From NCBI GenBank assembly GCA_958295865.1, contig CATQHF010000006.1, positions 231,466 through 295,465 of the forward strand: a DNA stretch of 64,000 bases. The letters run 5' to 3'. This DNA comes from an uncultured Dehalococcoidia bacterium. Its GTDB lineage: Bacteria > Chloroflexota > Dehalococcoidia > Lucifugimonadales > JADFKI01. The translations under genes were made by a program, and so were the position numbers. This document shows, in pieces, positions 55,020 to 63,716 of the stretch (position 1 is its first letter; every line of letters begins with the position of its first letter). The notes under the pieces were generated by a model that worked only from the letters and a program-made list of their open reading frames with translations, was not told the origin of the DNA and made no database searches.

Positions 55020-55829
55020 ATGAACCAACCAACCCCCATAAACCAGCACCAACAGGACAGCCAGGACAGTCATGCCCAACATGACCACCTGGACAAAAAA
55101 CACTGCCAGAGCGCCATAGAACACCTCCAGCACCTAGTCCACCAAGAAACCGACAACGGCAGAACCATCATACGCAGCATCGTCTCCATCATGACCGGCG
55201 ACGACCTAGACTCCACGCCCCATCACAGACTGCAAGCCGCCCGCCTGCTGCTCAAACTTGGCTTCCAAGAAGCCGAAGCCCTCATCAACAGCCTCAGCTC
55301 CAAGATGGAACGGCAGGCAAAGAAGGCAGACGCCCAAGGGGAGAACGGCCCCATGCAAGCAGTCAGCCCCGAACACGAAAGACTGAACAAGAAGCTCGTC
55401 GCCCGCATCCGCGTTGAGACCGGCGAAGGCGCAAGCATAGTCAGAATACTGAACGAAGTGCTGGAAGGACGCGACCGAGACGCCAAGCCAAGGGACAGGA
55501 TAGAAGCCGCCAAAGTGCTGCTCAGTTGGGGCTTCGGCAACCCCTCCACCCCCGACCCTGAGTTCATGTCCTACTACTCCCCCTGCCACCCCGACTGCAT
55601 CTGCGCCTGCCGCGACCTCGACGAAGACCACCCGGCCGTAGTCGAGAGCCACGCGCCTGTATCCGAAGCGCACATGAAAGAAGTAGCCGAAGCAGAGCGA
55701 ATAGAAGAGAAAGCAGCCGAAAGCGCAAGGCAAATCTCCCAGGGACACACCGACTACCTATCCGAGATAAGCCACCTCCCCGGCAACAAAAAGCCCCGCC
55801 GCCCCGAACGCCACCCACCCTTCCGCTGA
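55020..55829 (+). CDS. Unrecognised protein with an internal duplication, in a repeat island
   Basis: A 269-residue protein with no family I recognise. It contains two related ~40-residue units: NGRTIIRSIVSIMTGDDLDS ... HRLQAARLLLKLGFQ (about 45-85) and GASIVRILNEVLEGRDRDAK ... DRIEAAKVLLSWGFG (about 137-180). Both have a helix, a G-D/R-D-x-D turn, a charged linker and a helix ending LLxxGF. The N-terminus is Gln/His-rich, a CHPDCICACRD cluster lies near 191-201, and a Glu/Ala helix follows. The codon pattern prefers CCC and AAC and differs from its neighbours. Repeats lie on both sides, so it could be acquired DNA. The first unit resembles small helical domains of phage or regulatory proteins, but this is only an impression. 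Confidence 0.6.
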   Translation: MNQPTPINQHQQDSQDSHAQHDHLDKKHCQSAIEHLQHLVHQETDNGRTIIRSIVSIMTGDDLDSTPHHRLQAARLLLKLGFQEAEALINSLSSKMERQAKKADAQGENGPMQAVSPEHERLNKKLVARIRVETGEGASIVRILNEVLEGRDRDAKPRDRIEAAKVLLSWGFGNPSTPDPEFMSYYSPCHPDCICACRDLDEDHPAVVESHAPVSEAHMKEVAEAERIEEKAAESARQISQGHTDYLSEISHLPGNKKPRRPERHPPFR

Positions 55830-56423
55830 CAGCAGCGGCGGGGCAAACACCCCCAACCAATGTAGGGGCGCGACTGGCAGTCGCCCCCATCGCCCCGCCG
55901 CCAGACATCCCAAACACAGCGCCTCAACCCGCTGTCATCCCGAACCTCTTCCCTCTGTCATTCCGAACGCAGTGAGGAATCAAAAATCCCAATCTGCCGA
56001 ACACCCATGCCTTCAGCAACCGCCCCTAAACTTCAGTATCGGTTGCCATCAGACCACGAAACATCGCACACCAAGCCTGAACACAACCCAATTCTTAATT
56101 CTTAATTCCCAATGTACTGGCATTACAATCTGGGGGCGTATCAACCGCGTGGACTCCTGCTTTCGCGGGAATGACGGGATTGGGGGACGGCCCCCTAGGG
56201 ACGGCTGGTGGTTATTCCTACGAATGTGAAATCGGATGCCTAATCCTTGTCGGTGGTGGGGGAGGCTGTTGTAGAATGGGAATGCGGCGCGGCTGTGGGT
56301 TGCGACGATTAGAAGGTTGTGCGAGTAATACCGGGCGGGCTGCGTATAGTTGCGTCTGCTATGCTGCGCGAATCGCGCGAGTTGCCGCACGACCTGATTC
56401 CCAATTGACCGGAAGCCGATTTC
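55830..56423. repeat. Repeat-rich intergenic region
   Basis: About 590 bases. A GGGGCGCGACTGGCAGTCGCCCCC hairpin lies at 55864-55887. A CATTCCGAACGCAGTGAGGA block (55960-55979) leads into a block shared with 8610-8710 (55990-56085) and ends in an AATTCTTAATTCTTAATTCC tract (56090-56109). A hairpin of the CTCCTGCTTTCGCGGGAATGAC family lies at 56154-56175. No gene is seen; the frames here are repeat-derived. Confidence 0.72.
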
Positions 56424-58808
56424 TTGACAGAAAGACAACTCAGAACCCCACTCAATAGCCTCTGGCAGGCGCTGACCGCCCTTTACCAGAACATGGGTAC
56501 TGTGGGGATATTTCGCTCTTCCCGACTGCGGAACGCGCTGTTCGCGCTGTTCCTCGCGGCAATCCTCGCTTATGGCGCGGGGTTCGCCGCATATATGCTC
56601 ACCCGCTTCGACCTCATCAACCTTATCCGCGATGTCAACTACGACGACGCATTCTACTACTTTCAGATAGCCTACAACCTCGCCCATGGTGAGTTCTCCA
56701 CCTTCGACAGAGGCATCACCCGCACCAACGGCTACCATCCCCTTTGGCTGTTTGCCATCACGCCCTTCTACTGGGCGCTGGACAAGGAAGCCGCGCTATT
56801 CGGCATCAAGGCGTTCGAGATAATGCTGGTTACGGGCGGCGTGGCGCTCGTCGCCGCTGCCGCGCGACTGGCGCGCCTCCCCTGGATCCTGCTTTTCGCG
56901 CTACTGCCGATGCTTTGCGTGCCGACGCTTTACGGCATTCGCGCCCTGATAACGGGGCTGGAGGCGGCGCTGGCGTTGTTTATGCTGGGCGCGCTCTGTG
57001 TTGCGCTGACGCTCTATGCGCGTAACCCGTCGCGCTGGAAGTGGCCGCTTGCGGCGGTCGCCTTCACCCTCCCCTGGGTGCGCCTGGAGTACATCGCCAT
57101 ATCGCTTGCCGCAACCGGCGCGCTGTGTCTCATTGAGTTGTCATGGCGCGATAAGCCTTGCGGCAAATCATGGCGCGAGTTGACACACACCCTGTCCCGA
57201 CTGCAAGCGCTGCCGTCGCTGCTTGCCGCCGTCGCCGGCATTCTAGTCTATTTCGCCTACAACCAACTTGTCTTTGGCGGCATTATCCCCGTTAGCGCAG
57301 CCACCAAGCGGGCATGGTCGCAGGCGCGGTGGAACGAGGAAGGCGGATACAGCCTGCTCCAGAACTTTCAGGACACATTGCGACTCCCCGCCTTCGACTA
57401 CGAACTGCTGGTTGCCTTGGAGGTCTGCGCCTACCTGCTGCTGGTCTGGCGGTTCGCCCGCCGCTCCCGCAGCCGTGATGATCGGCTAATGCTGGTCTTT
57501 CTGCTAGGCGTGTTCAGTCTGGCGATGGGTCATCTTGCCAAGTTCGCGCAAAGCGTTCTCACCATGCATCCCCACTGGGGCGATGATGCTTGGTATTTCG
57601 TCCCGGCGTATCTGATGATGGCATTGATTATACCCGTCAGGTGCTATGTCGCCATTCACTTCGTCCGACGCTTCGTTGCGCCCAAGTCGCTACGCGCAGC
57701 CAATGTATTGAGCCTGACGATTGTCATTGTCGGCGCGGTCTTACTGCTGACGATGACGGGTTTCGGCGCGCCGTTCAAGTATGTTGACCTGAAAAGCGAG
57801 TCATACCTCGATAATTTGAAGGTTGGCGGCTATACGGGCACGCTGGTTGCGAATAGAGCGCTTCCCGATGACAGCATACTTGGGGCATGGGACGCCGGCG
57901 TTATCGGCTACTTCTCGCGCTTTCCTGTGGTGAATCTGGACGGACTGGTCAATTCCTACGACTATTATCACGCCACGAATATGGATACGGATGGATATGC
58001 CGACTGGAAAGACGGTGAATTCAAACCGCTCTACCGAGCTCTGGGAATAACTCACTTTGCCAATCTATCGAATAGGGGTGTCAGCGATCTGATTTTTGAA
58101 GGATCGCTAACCTTCAGTGAGCAAGCCTCCCGTAAGCGGCGGCAATTCAATCTCAGTGTCTATGAGTTGACGGATGATTTTGACGCCGCGTGGTTCTGGG
58201 AGCGTATGAAGCCGCACTTCCACTACGAATCCAATGGCGTAGGGCTGATTGTGGACGGACGACTGGCGCAGGCATTCACGCAAGACTGCGAACCGCATGA
58301 GTTGGCGGTATGGCGCTGGAGTAGCAAAGCGAACCAGCCTATCGCCAAATCGTGGCATCAGACGCAAACCGGGCTATGCACAACCGCCGTCGTGCTGCCC
58401 CACGATGCGGCATTGCCCATCCGGGTCGAGGTGATGACGGCAGGCGACTATCTTGCGCGTCTAGTCGGCGACGATGCGCTCGCCATCAGCTCCAACTACG
58501 ATGTTTATCTCACCGAAAACGAGCTCATCTACGCAAAGCGCCAATGCGCCGCCGCTGACACTGCCCCAACCTTCTTTTTCCATGTTGAGCCGATTGATGT
58601 AGAGGACTTGCCCGAACATCGCAAGCAGCACGGGTTTGATAATCTCGACTTCAGATTTGAGCAGCATGCCGAGACATTCGGCGATACCTGCTTGGCGACA
58701 GTTCCGCTCCCCGACTACGACATCGCCGCAATTCGCACGGGACAGTATGTGCCTGTGGGCGGTGGCTATCAGCATCTATGGGAGGGGAAGATACGGCTTG
58801 TCGAATAA
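56424..58808 (+). CDS. Multi-pass membrane protein, GT-C glycosyltransferase-like
   Basis: A 794-residue protein with roughly ten hydrophobic segments in residues 30-465 and a large soluble C-terminal domain (about 470-794). After TM1 comes LINLIRDVNYDDAFYYFQIAYNLAHGEFST with NGYHPLWLF, the acidic D-D site and His motif typical of GT-C type membrane glycosyltransferases that use lipid-linked sugars. A second acidic motif is NLDGLVNSYDYYHATNMDTDGY near 508-529. TTG 56424 follows GGAAG; ATG 56493 is a possible later start. The donor and acceptor are unknown. It stands alone between repeats. Confidence 0.72.
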   Translation: MTERQLRTPLNSLWQALTALYQNMGTVGIFRSSRLRNALFALFLAAILAYGAGFAAYMLTRFDLINLIRDVNYDDAFYYFQIAYNLAHGEFSTFDRGITRTNGYHPLWLFAITPFYWALDKEAALFGIKAFEIMLVTGGVALVAAAARLARLPWILLFALLPMLCVPTLYGIRALITGLEAALALFMLGALCVALTLYARNPSRWKWPLAAVAFTLPWVRLEYIAISLAATGALCLIELSWRDKPCGKSWRELTHTLSRLQALPSLLAAVAGILVYFAYNQLVFGGIIPVSAATKRAWSQARWNEEGGYSLLQNFQDTLRLPAFDYELLVALEVCAYLLLVWRFARRSRSRDDRLMLVFLLGVFSLAMGHLAKFAQSVLTMHPHWGDDAWYFVPAYLMMALIIPVRCYVAIHFVRRFVAPKSLRAANVLSLTIVIVGAVLLLTMTGFGAPFKYVDLKSESYLDNLKVGGYTGTLVANRALPDDSILGAWDAGVIGYFSRFPVVNLDGLVNSYDYYHATNMDTDGYADWKDGEFKPLYRALGITHFANLSNRGVSDLIFEGSLTFSEQASRKRRQFNLSVYELTDDFDAAWFWERMKPHFHYESNGVGLIVDGRLAQAFTQDCEPHELAVWRWSSKANQPIAKSWHQTQTGLCTTAVVLPHDAALPIRVEVMTAGDYLARLVGDDALAISSNYDVYLTENELIYAKRQCAAADTAPTFFFHVEPIDVEDLPEHRKQHGFDNLDFRFEQHAETFGDTCLATVPLPDYDIAAIRTGQYVPVGGGYQHLWEGKIRLVE

Positions 58809-59099
58809 CCAAGGACTTGCGCCTATGTATGTCGCTAAATGGGCGTGTCAGTCCTGCGCCAAGGTCTTTCAATTGTTACGCTGAACTTTCAATTGTTACC
58901 TTGAAGGGGGTGAGGGGGCTGAAATGCTTGGCATATCAGGCGTGTTGGTGGCGAGGATTTTTAATTCCTCACTCCGTTCGGAATGACAGGGGGGACGCTC
59001 GGAATGACAGGTATGGGAATTGGGTTGTGTCGGGGGCTTGGGGTGGGATGGGAATGGTGCGCTGATGATTGAAAGGCTTTGCGCTCGATACCCGCATGA
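58809..59099. repeat. Intergenic region with block shared with 8441-8555
   Basis: At 58862-59000 the GGTCTTTCAATTGT, GGCGTGTTGGTGGCG and TTCCTCACTCCGTTCGGAATGACA segments repeat the order seen at 8441-8555. A CTTTCAATTGTTAC unit is doubled (58865-58878 and 58886-58899). No gene is seen between the membrane protein and the DtxR-type gene. Confidence 0.72.
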
Positions 59100-59129
59100 T
59101 TGACTTGGCGCGTTGTGGGGTGATAATCT
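59100..59129 (+). promoter_or_regulatory. Probable promoter of the DtxR-type regulator
   Basis: TTGACT (59100-59105), an 18-nt spacer and TAATCT (59124-59129) lie 35 bases before the start codon. GATAAT at 59122-59127 gives a 16-nt alternative. No clear palindromic operator is seen. Confidence 0.5.
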
Positions 59130-59163
59130 CTAACCGTACCGGCATGCCGGTTGGGGTATCTTT

Positions 59164-59895
59164 ATGGCAAAATCCAAGTCCAAATCCAACACGCTGCCGC
59201 CGTCTCGACAGCGCCTTTCCATGACGGCGGAGAACTACTTGCTGTCCATCTATCGGCTGAATGAAGAGGATACGGTGGTTACGCTCACGCAGCTCGCGGA
59301 GCATCTGAAGATGCTGCCGGAGGGCGAGGGGCTTGGCACTTCTCTGCCCACTGTGGGCGGCATGATTCGCCGCTTGGAACGCGAAGGGATGCTTGCGGTT
59401 GACTCCAAGAAGCAGCTTTCGCTAACGAGAAAGGGCACGCGGCACGCCGAGAGCATAGTGCGGCGGCATCGCCTTGCCGAGCGCATGGTCGTGGATATGT
59501 TCGATGTGGAGCTGCACCGCGCTCACGTCGAGGCGCACCTGCTTGAGCATGCCATCTCGCCCTACCTCGAAGAGCGAATCATGGATAAGCTGGGCATGCC
59601 CACGACATCGCCGTTCGGGTATCCCATACCCGGGACGAAGTATGCTCACAAGAAAACATCGTTCCGACTGAACGAGGCAGAGGCGGGTCAGAGTCTGGAG
59701 ATTGACAAGATCCCGGTGGACGATGAGGCGCTGCTGGAGCATCTCGTTCAAAATCAGGTCATCCCCGGCAACCCGATACATATCAACGAGATAAACACCT
59801 CCACAGGCATTATTTCGTTCAACTGCATGGACAAGGATGTGGTTGTCGGCTATCAGGTGGGGCAGTTCATCTGGGTGTGTTCGGCGGACGCATAG
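59164..59895 (+). CDS. DtxR/MntR-family metal-dependent transcriptional regulator
   Basis: A 243-residue metalloregulator. The N-terminal winged helix (about 20-90; MTAENYLLSIYRLNEE, SLPTVGGMIRRLEREGML) binds DNA. The dimerisation and metal-binding domain has RRHRLAERMVVDMFDVELHRAHVEAHLLEHAIS, in which His, Glu and His residues match DtxR ligand positions. A C-terminal domain of FeoA/SH3 type follows (about 170-243). Members sense Fe(II) or Mn(II) and repress uptake or export genes; which metal cannot be told. An 11-residue insert in the wing (LPEGEGLGTS) is unusual. A promoter lies at 59100-59129. Confidence 0.88.
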   Translation: MAKSKSKSNTLPPSRQRLSMTAENYLLSIYRLNEEDTVVTLTQLAEHLKMLPEGEGLGTSLPTVGGMIRRLEREGMLAVDSKKQLSLTRKGTRHAESIVRRHRLAERMVVDMFDVELHRAHVEAHLLEHAISPYLEERIMDKLGMPTTSPFGYPIPGTKYAHKKTSFRLNEAEAGQSLEIDKIPVDDEALLEHLVQNQVIPGNPIHINEINTSTGIISFNCMDKDVVVGYQVGQFIWVCSADA

Positions 59896-59933
59896 ACGGA
59901 GATTTTCTGCCACGCGCCGCATGCCTGCCCTGA

Positions 59934-60542
59934 CTATGCCGTTCGTGGTGGGTTTGCCGAACCGCAAGTTGGCGAACTGACGCCGCTTTCAAATTGCGCT
60001 AACGCCGTCATCTGCGTCGGCGTCAGCCTTATGAATGGGCGCGCGGTTCGTATGAGGGCGAGGGCGGCTTCCAGGCTATACCCACGACTGATTAGGTAAG
60101 CCGCCGCCATCGTTGGCGCGCGTCCCACTCCGGCGGAGCAGTGGATATAGACCTTGCCGCCATCCTCTATTGCGCCGCCTATGAAGGCTACGCCCGCGCT
60201 GAGATGCGCGGGCGGTGGCGCATGGTCGTCGGGCGTCGGCAGGTGGCAGTGGTTTTCGCGCGTGGGCGTGGCATCGAGCGTCAGCCCATGCGCCGCGTCG
60301 TCGAACTCGGAGCGCATGTTGACGGTGTGCGTGATGCCCGCCTGAAGCAGCGCGCGCTTGCCGTTCTCGCGGTGCTGCGGGCCGACATAGAGGGACGGCG
60401 TTACGCGGCTGTATGCCAACAGTGGCACGCCCGTGATGTATGGGATGCCCCTGGCGTATGCCCAGAGCGCGGTGGTGCGGACGCCTTGCGCGCGGAGGCG
60501 ACCGCTCACGGTGCGCGCACCCTTGCGGAGCGCCTTCAGCAA
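59934..60542 (-). CDS. Dual-specificity / tyrosine phosphatase family protein
   Basis: A 202-residue protein-phosphatase-like protein. The signature [11 protein letters not shown] (Cys near residue 134, CX5R) is complete, and a general acid aspartate lies in the [11 protein letters not shown] loop before it. The N-terminal part has [24 protein letters not shown], typical of DUSPs. TTG 60542 overlaps the xseB stop by 7 bases and is used here; GTG 60512 is an alternative. It is the last gene of the efp, xseA, xseB unit. The substrate could be a protein, RNA 5' phosphate or a phospholipid. Confidence 0.8.
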   Translation of the reverse strand: MLKALRKGARTVSGRLRAQGVRTTALWAYARGIPYITGVPLLAYSRVTPSLYVGPQHRENGKRALLQAGITHTVNMRSEFDDAAHGLTLDATPTRENHCHLPTPDDHAPPPAHLSAGVAFIGGAIEDGGKVYIHCSAGVGRAPTMAAAYLISRGYSLEAALALIRTARPFIRLTPTQMTALAQFESGVSSPTCGSANPPRTA

Positions 60543-60817
60543 GGCGTAGTCTCGTAGTCTGCCGCGCCTTCGGCGAGGAAGCGCATCTGCTCGCCGTGCG
60601 CCGTGCGTATGCGCGTGATGCGGAGTTCCGCGGATGCGAGCGCCTCGCTGCACATGCGCGCGAGCTTTATCCCCTCTTCATAGAGGTGGGTTGCCTCTTC
60701 GAGCGACAGCCCGCCCGACTCCAGCGCCTGGACCGTGCCGTCCAGACGCTCCAACGCCTGCTCGAAGGTCAGTTCGCCAAGTTCTTTGTCTTGCTCGTTG
60801 GCGTTAGTGTCCGTCAT
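60536..60817 (-). CDS. xseB: Exodeoxyribonuclease VII small subunit
   Basis: A 93-residue helical subunit that joins XseA to form exonuclease VII, a single-strand DNA exonuclease in the cytoplasm. It has [20 protein letters not shown] and [20 protein letters not shown], the two conserved helices of the family. It overlaps xseA by 14 bases and the phosphatase gene by 7, so translation is coupled. Confidence 0.93.
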   Translation of the reverse strand: MTDTNANEQDKELGELTFEQALERLDGTVQALESGGLSLEEATHLYEEGIKLARMCSEALASAELRITRIRTAHGEQMRFLAEGAADYETTPC

Positions 60818-62021
60818 CGTCGCTCCTGATGTCCTGTTCGGTGGATATGACTTGCGCCTCGATGATGCCGCGCGTAAGGGTAATATCTACGACATCGCCG
60901 CTGTCAACTTGTGTGTGCGCGCTGACTACGCCGCCGTCGCCGCGCCGCTGCACTATGGCATAGCCGCGCCGCAGGGTGTCGTGCGGGCTGAGCGAGTCGA
61001 GGCGCAGCTTCAAGCCTTGCGCGCGCTCAGAGTTCAGCGTCAGCATGTGCGTGAGCAGTCGGCGCGCGGTTGTGAGGCGGTCGTCTATGTGCATCCGCAT
61101 CCTGTCGAGGTCGGGGATGGCGTTTTGCAGCCGCCTGTCGAGCTGCCTTGTGGCGTCGATGCCCGCCGTGAGTCGTCGCGATATGCTTGCGTCCAGGCTC
61201 TGCGCCGCGCCGACCGCGAACGCCATCAGTTCCGCCTTGTCCGGCGCTACCAGTTCTGCCGCCGCCGATGGCGTTGGCGCGCGCAGGTCTGCCACCAGAT
61301 CGGCGATGGTGTAGTCGGTCTCGTGGCCGACGGCGCTCACCACAGGCACGGCGCAGGCGTATATCGCCCTTGCTACTTCTTCTTCGTTGAACGCCCAGAG
61401 GTCTTCGAGCGAGCCGCCGCCGCGCGCCACGATGACGATGTCCACATCGGGTTCGCTGGCGGCGGCGGCGATCGCATCAGCGATTAGGGGCGCGGCGTCC
61501 TCGCCCTGCACGGGGGCGGGCGCAAGCGCAAGCTCGACGAGCGGATAGCGCCTGCGTATCACATTGCGGATGTCGTGCCATACCGAGCCGCTTGGCGATG
61601 TAACTACGCCTATCTTCGTTGGAAAGCGCGGCAGTGCGCGCTTGCGGGATTGCTCGAACAGCCCTTCCTGCTCCAGTTGGAGCTTGAGCTGCTCTAGCTT
61701 CATCTGAAGTTCGCCGATGCCCTCAGGCTGCGCGATGTCCGCGATGACTTGCAGGTCGCCGCGCTGCTCGTATATGGAGATGCGGCCGTGCAGGATTATC
61801 GCGGCGCCGTTGTCGAGGTAATTAGCGCCGCGCGAGTTGCGAAACATCACGCAGCGCAGGGTGGCTTTGCCGTCGCGCAGGCTGAAGTACGAGTGGCCGG
61901 AGCCGGGGCGCGCAAGGTTGGCGACTTCCCCGCTGACCCACATGTCTTGGAGCAGGCGGTCGCGTTCCAGCGTCTGCTTGGTGTATGACGAGAGTTGTGA
62001 AACGGAGTAGATTGTCGGCAT
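60804..62021 (-). CDS. xseA: Exodeoxyribonuclease VII large subunit
   Basis: A 405-residue catalytic subunit. The N-terminal OB-fold domain starts YSVSQLSSYTKQTLERD and has VSGEVANLARPGSGHSYFSLRD; the catalytic domain has IGVVTSPSGSVWHDI, VDIVIVARGGGSLEDLWAFNEE and SAVGHETDYTIADLVADLRAPTPSAAAEL. The C-terminal coiled-coil part ends with LRRGYAIVQ. It starts 4 nt after the efp stop, so efp, xseA and xseB form one unit. Confidence 0.95.
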   Translation of the reverse strand: MPTIYSVSQLSSYTKQTLERDRLLQDMWVSGEVANLARPGSGHSYFSLRDGKATLRCVMFRNSRGANYLDNGAAIILHGRISIYEQRGDLQVIADIAQPEGIGELQMKLEQLKLQLEQEGLFEQSRKRALPRFPTKIGVVTSPSGSVWHDIRNVIRRRYPLVELALAPAPVQGEDAAPLIADAIAAAASEPDVDIVIVARGGGSLEDLWAFNEEEVARAIYACAVPVVSAVGHETDYTIADLVADLRAPTPSAAAELVAPDKAELMAFAVGAAQSLDASISRRLTAGIDATRQLDRRLQNAIPDLDRMRMHIDDRLTTARRLLTHMLTLNSERAQGLKLRLDSLSPHDTLRRGYAIVQRRGDGGVVSAHTQVDSGDVVDITLTRGIIEAQVISTEQDIRSDDDGH

Positions 62022-62025
62022 TGGG

Positions 62026-62589
62026 CTATACGCGCGAAAGGTATTGGCCCGTGCGCGTGTCCACCTTGATTTTCTCTCCTTGGTTCACGAACAGCGGCAC
62101 TTGCACGACCAGGCCGGTCTGGAGGGTTGCGGGCTTGGTGCCGCCCTGCGCCGTGTCGCCGCGCACGCCGGGCACGGTCTCGGTTACTTCCAGGTTGACC
62201 GTGATGGGCAGCTCTATCGCGACGGGCGATTCGCGGTAGAGCACGAGGTCAACTTCAATCTGCTCGACCAGGAAGCGCAAGGCGTCGGCTATCTGATCGT
62301 CGGACAGCGGGAACTGGTCGTAGGTTTCGGTGTCCATGAAGTAGTAGAGGTTATCGTCCTGGTAGATGTACTCGGCTGAGCGCCGTTCCACTTGGGCGAT
62401 CTTGAAGTCGACGTCGTATCCGGAGAAGGAACGCTCGACCTGCCGTCCTGTGGTCAGCTCGCGGAACTTGATTCGCATCGTGGGGGCGCGCTGCTGCATC
62501 TTGCGCTGCTCGTACTCGAGAACGATGTAGGGCGCGTCGTCCATCTCGATTGCCATGCCCTTCCGCAGCCCGCCATAGTTCACTGTCAT
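62026..62589 (-). CDS. efp: Elongation factor P
   Basis: A 187-residue translation factor that helps ribosomes form bonds at proline runs. Three domains are visible: KOW-like N-terminal (1-65), OB-like middle (YIYQDDNLYYFMDTETYDQF) and OB-like C-terminal (PITVNLEVTETVPGVRGDT). The loop that normally carries the modified residue (Lys34 in E. coli, in PGKG) reads KMQQRAP here, with Gln33 at the tip position and no lysine, so the usual beta-lysylation site is absent; Arg34 is next to it. ATG 62589 is the family start. Confidence 0.94.
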   Translation of the reverse strand: MTVNYGGLRKGMAIEMDDAPYIVLEYEQRKMQQRAPTMRIKFRELTTGRQVERSFSGYDVDFKIAQVERRSAEYIYQDDNLYYFMDTETYDQFPLSDDQIADALRFLVEQIEVDLVLYRESPVAIELPITVNLEVTETVPGVRGDTAQGGTKPATLQTGLVVQVPLFVNQGEKIKVDTRTGQYLSRV

Positions 62590-62642
62590 ATCTTGTCCAT
62601 CCTGTCTGTGTTCATATTAGCCTCAATGTTAGCCTAACGCTT

Positions 62643-63716
62643 TTATAGCTTCTTTGCTTTGCTTATTACGCGGGCGCGCCCGTTTTCCAGCACGACGATG
62701 TCCTCGATGCGGACGCCGCCCCAGCCCGGCAGGTATATTCCCGGCTCGATGGTGAAAACCATGCCGTCTTCAAGGGTGTCTTCTTCCGCCGTTGGGCCGA
62801 GGTGGGGGAACTCGTGGACTGCCAGGCCTACGCCGTGTCCAAGGCTGTGGCCGAAGTCGTCGCCGTGTCCGGCGTCGGCGATGATGTCGCGCGCGATGGC
62901 GTCGGCGTCCTTGCCGCTCATTCCTGCCGTAACTTGTTCTTCGGCGGCGAGCTGCGCTTGCAGCACGATGTCGTATATCTTGCGGAACTTGTCATCGGGT
63001 TCGCCGACGAACACGGTGCGCGTCAAGTCGCTGCAATAGCCCTCATACTTCGCGCCCATGTCTATGACGATGGCGTCGCCCTGCTTGATGACGCTCTCGT
63101 CGGCTCGATGATGGGGCAGCGCGCCGTTGGGGCCCGCGCCCACGATGGTGTCGAAGGAAATCATCTCCGCGCCGCGCTCGCGCATCGCCTTCTCCAGCTC
63201 CCAGGCGACCGCTTCTTCGGTGATGCCCGGCTCTATCTGCGGCGCGACCTCGTCTATCGCCTCATCCGCAATCTCGATAGCCTTCGTCAGCAGCGCGAGT
63301 TCGTCGGCGTCCTTATAGACTCTGAGTTCCTCGACGATGCCCTTTGTCGGCAAGAGTTCGGGATGGTTGGTAGGCTCTTCCTCTGCCGCCGCCTTGAGGA
63401 ACGCCTCGTGAACCGAAACGGTTACATCGGCGCTCTCAAAGCCGATGCGCTTGACGCCGTGTTCTGCCGTCCATTCGGGGAACCAGCCCAGCCCGCGCTG
63501 AATGCGCTTTATGTGAAAGTCGGGGGCTTGGTTGCCCGCCTGCTCGACATAGCGGAAGTCGGTGGCAAGGGTGGCGTCGTCGCGCGATATGAGCAGCCAG
63601 CCGGCGGAGCCGGTGAAACCGGACATGTAGCGTCGGTTCTCCGGCGACGATATGAGAATGGCGTCGAGTTCTTCTTGTTCGATTCGTTGGCGCAGTTTTT
63701 GAAGTTTCAGGCTCAT
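62643..63716 (-). CDS. Xaa-Pro aminopeptidase / M24 metallopeptidase
   Basis: A 357-residue creatinase-fold peptidase that removes residues preceding proline. The N-terminal domain (1-125) has NRRYMSGFTGSAGWLLIS. The pita-bread catalytic domain has the metal ligands Asp in AIVIDMGAKYEGYCSDLTRT, His in SLGHGVGLAVHEFPHLG, Glu in FTIEPGIY and Glu in VRIEDIVV. Its start overlaps the aroQ stop by 4 bases (ATGA), so translation is coupled. A 53-bp gap separates it from efp, and the pepP, efp order is common in bacteria. Confidence 0.93.
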   Translation of the reverse strand: MSLKLQKLRQRIEQEELDAILISSPENRRYMSGFTGSAGWLLISRDDATLATDFRYVEQAGNQAPDFHIKRIQRGLGWFPEWTAEHGVKRIGFESADVTVSVHEAFLKAAAEEEPTNHPELLPTKGIVEELRVYKDADELALLTKAIEIADEAIDEVAPQIEPGITEEAVAWELEKAMRERGAEMISFDTIVGAGPNGALPHHRADESVIKQGDAIVIDMGAKYEGYCSDLTRTVFVGEPDDKFRKIYDIVLQAQLAAEEQVTAGMSGKDADAIARDIIADAGHGDDFGHSLGHGVGLAVHEFPHLGPTAEEDTLEDGMVFTIEPGIYLPGWGGVRIEDIVVLENGRARVISKAKKL

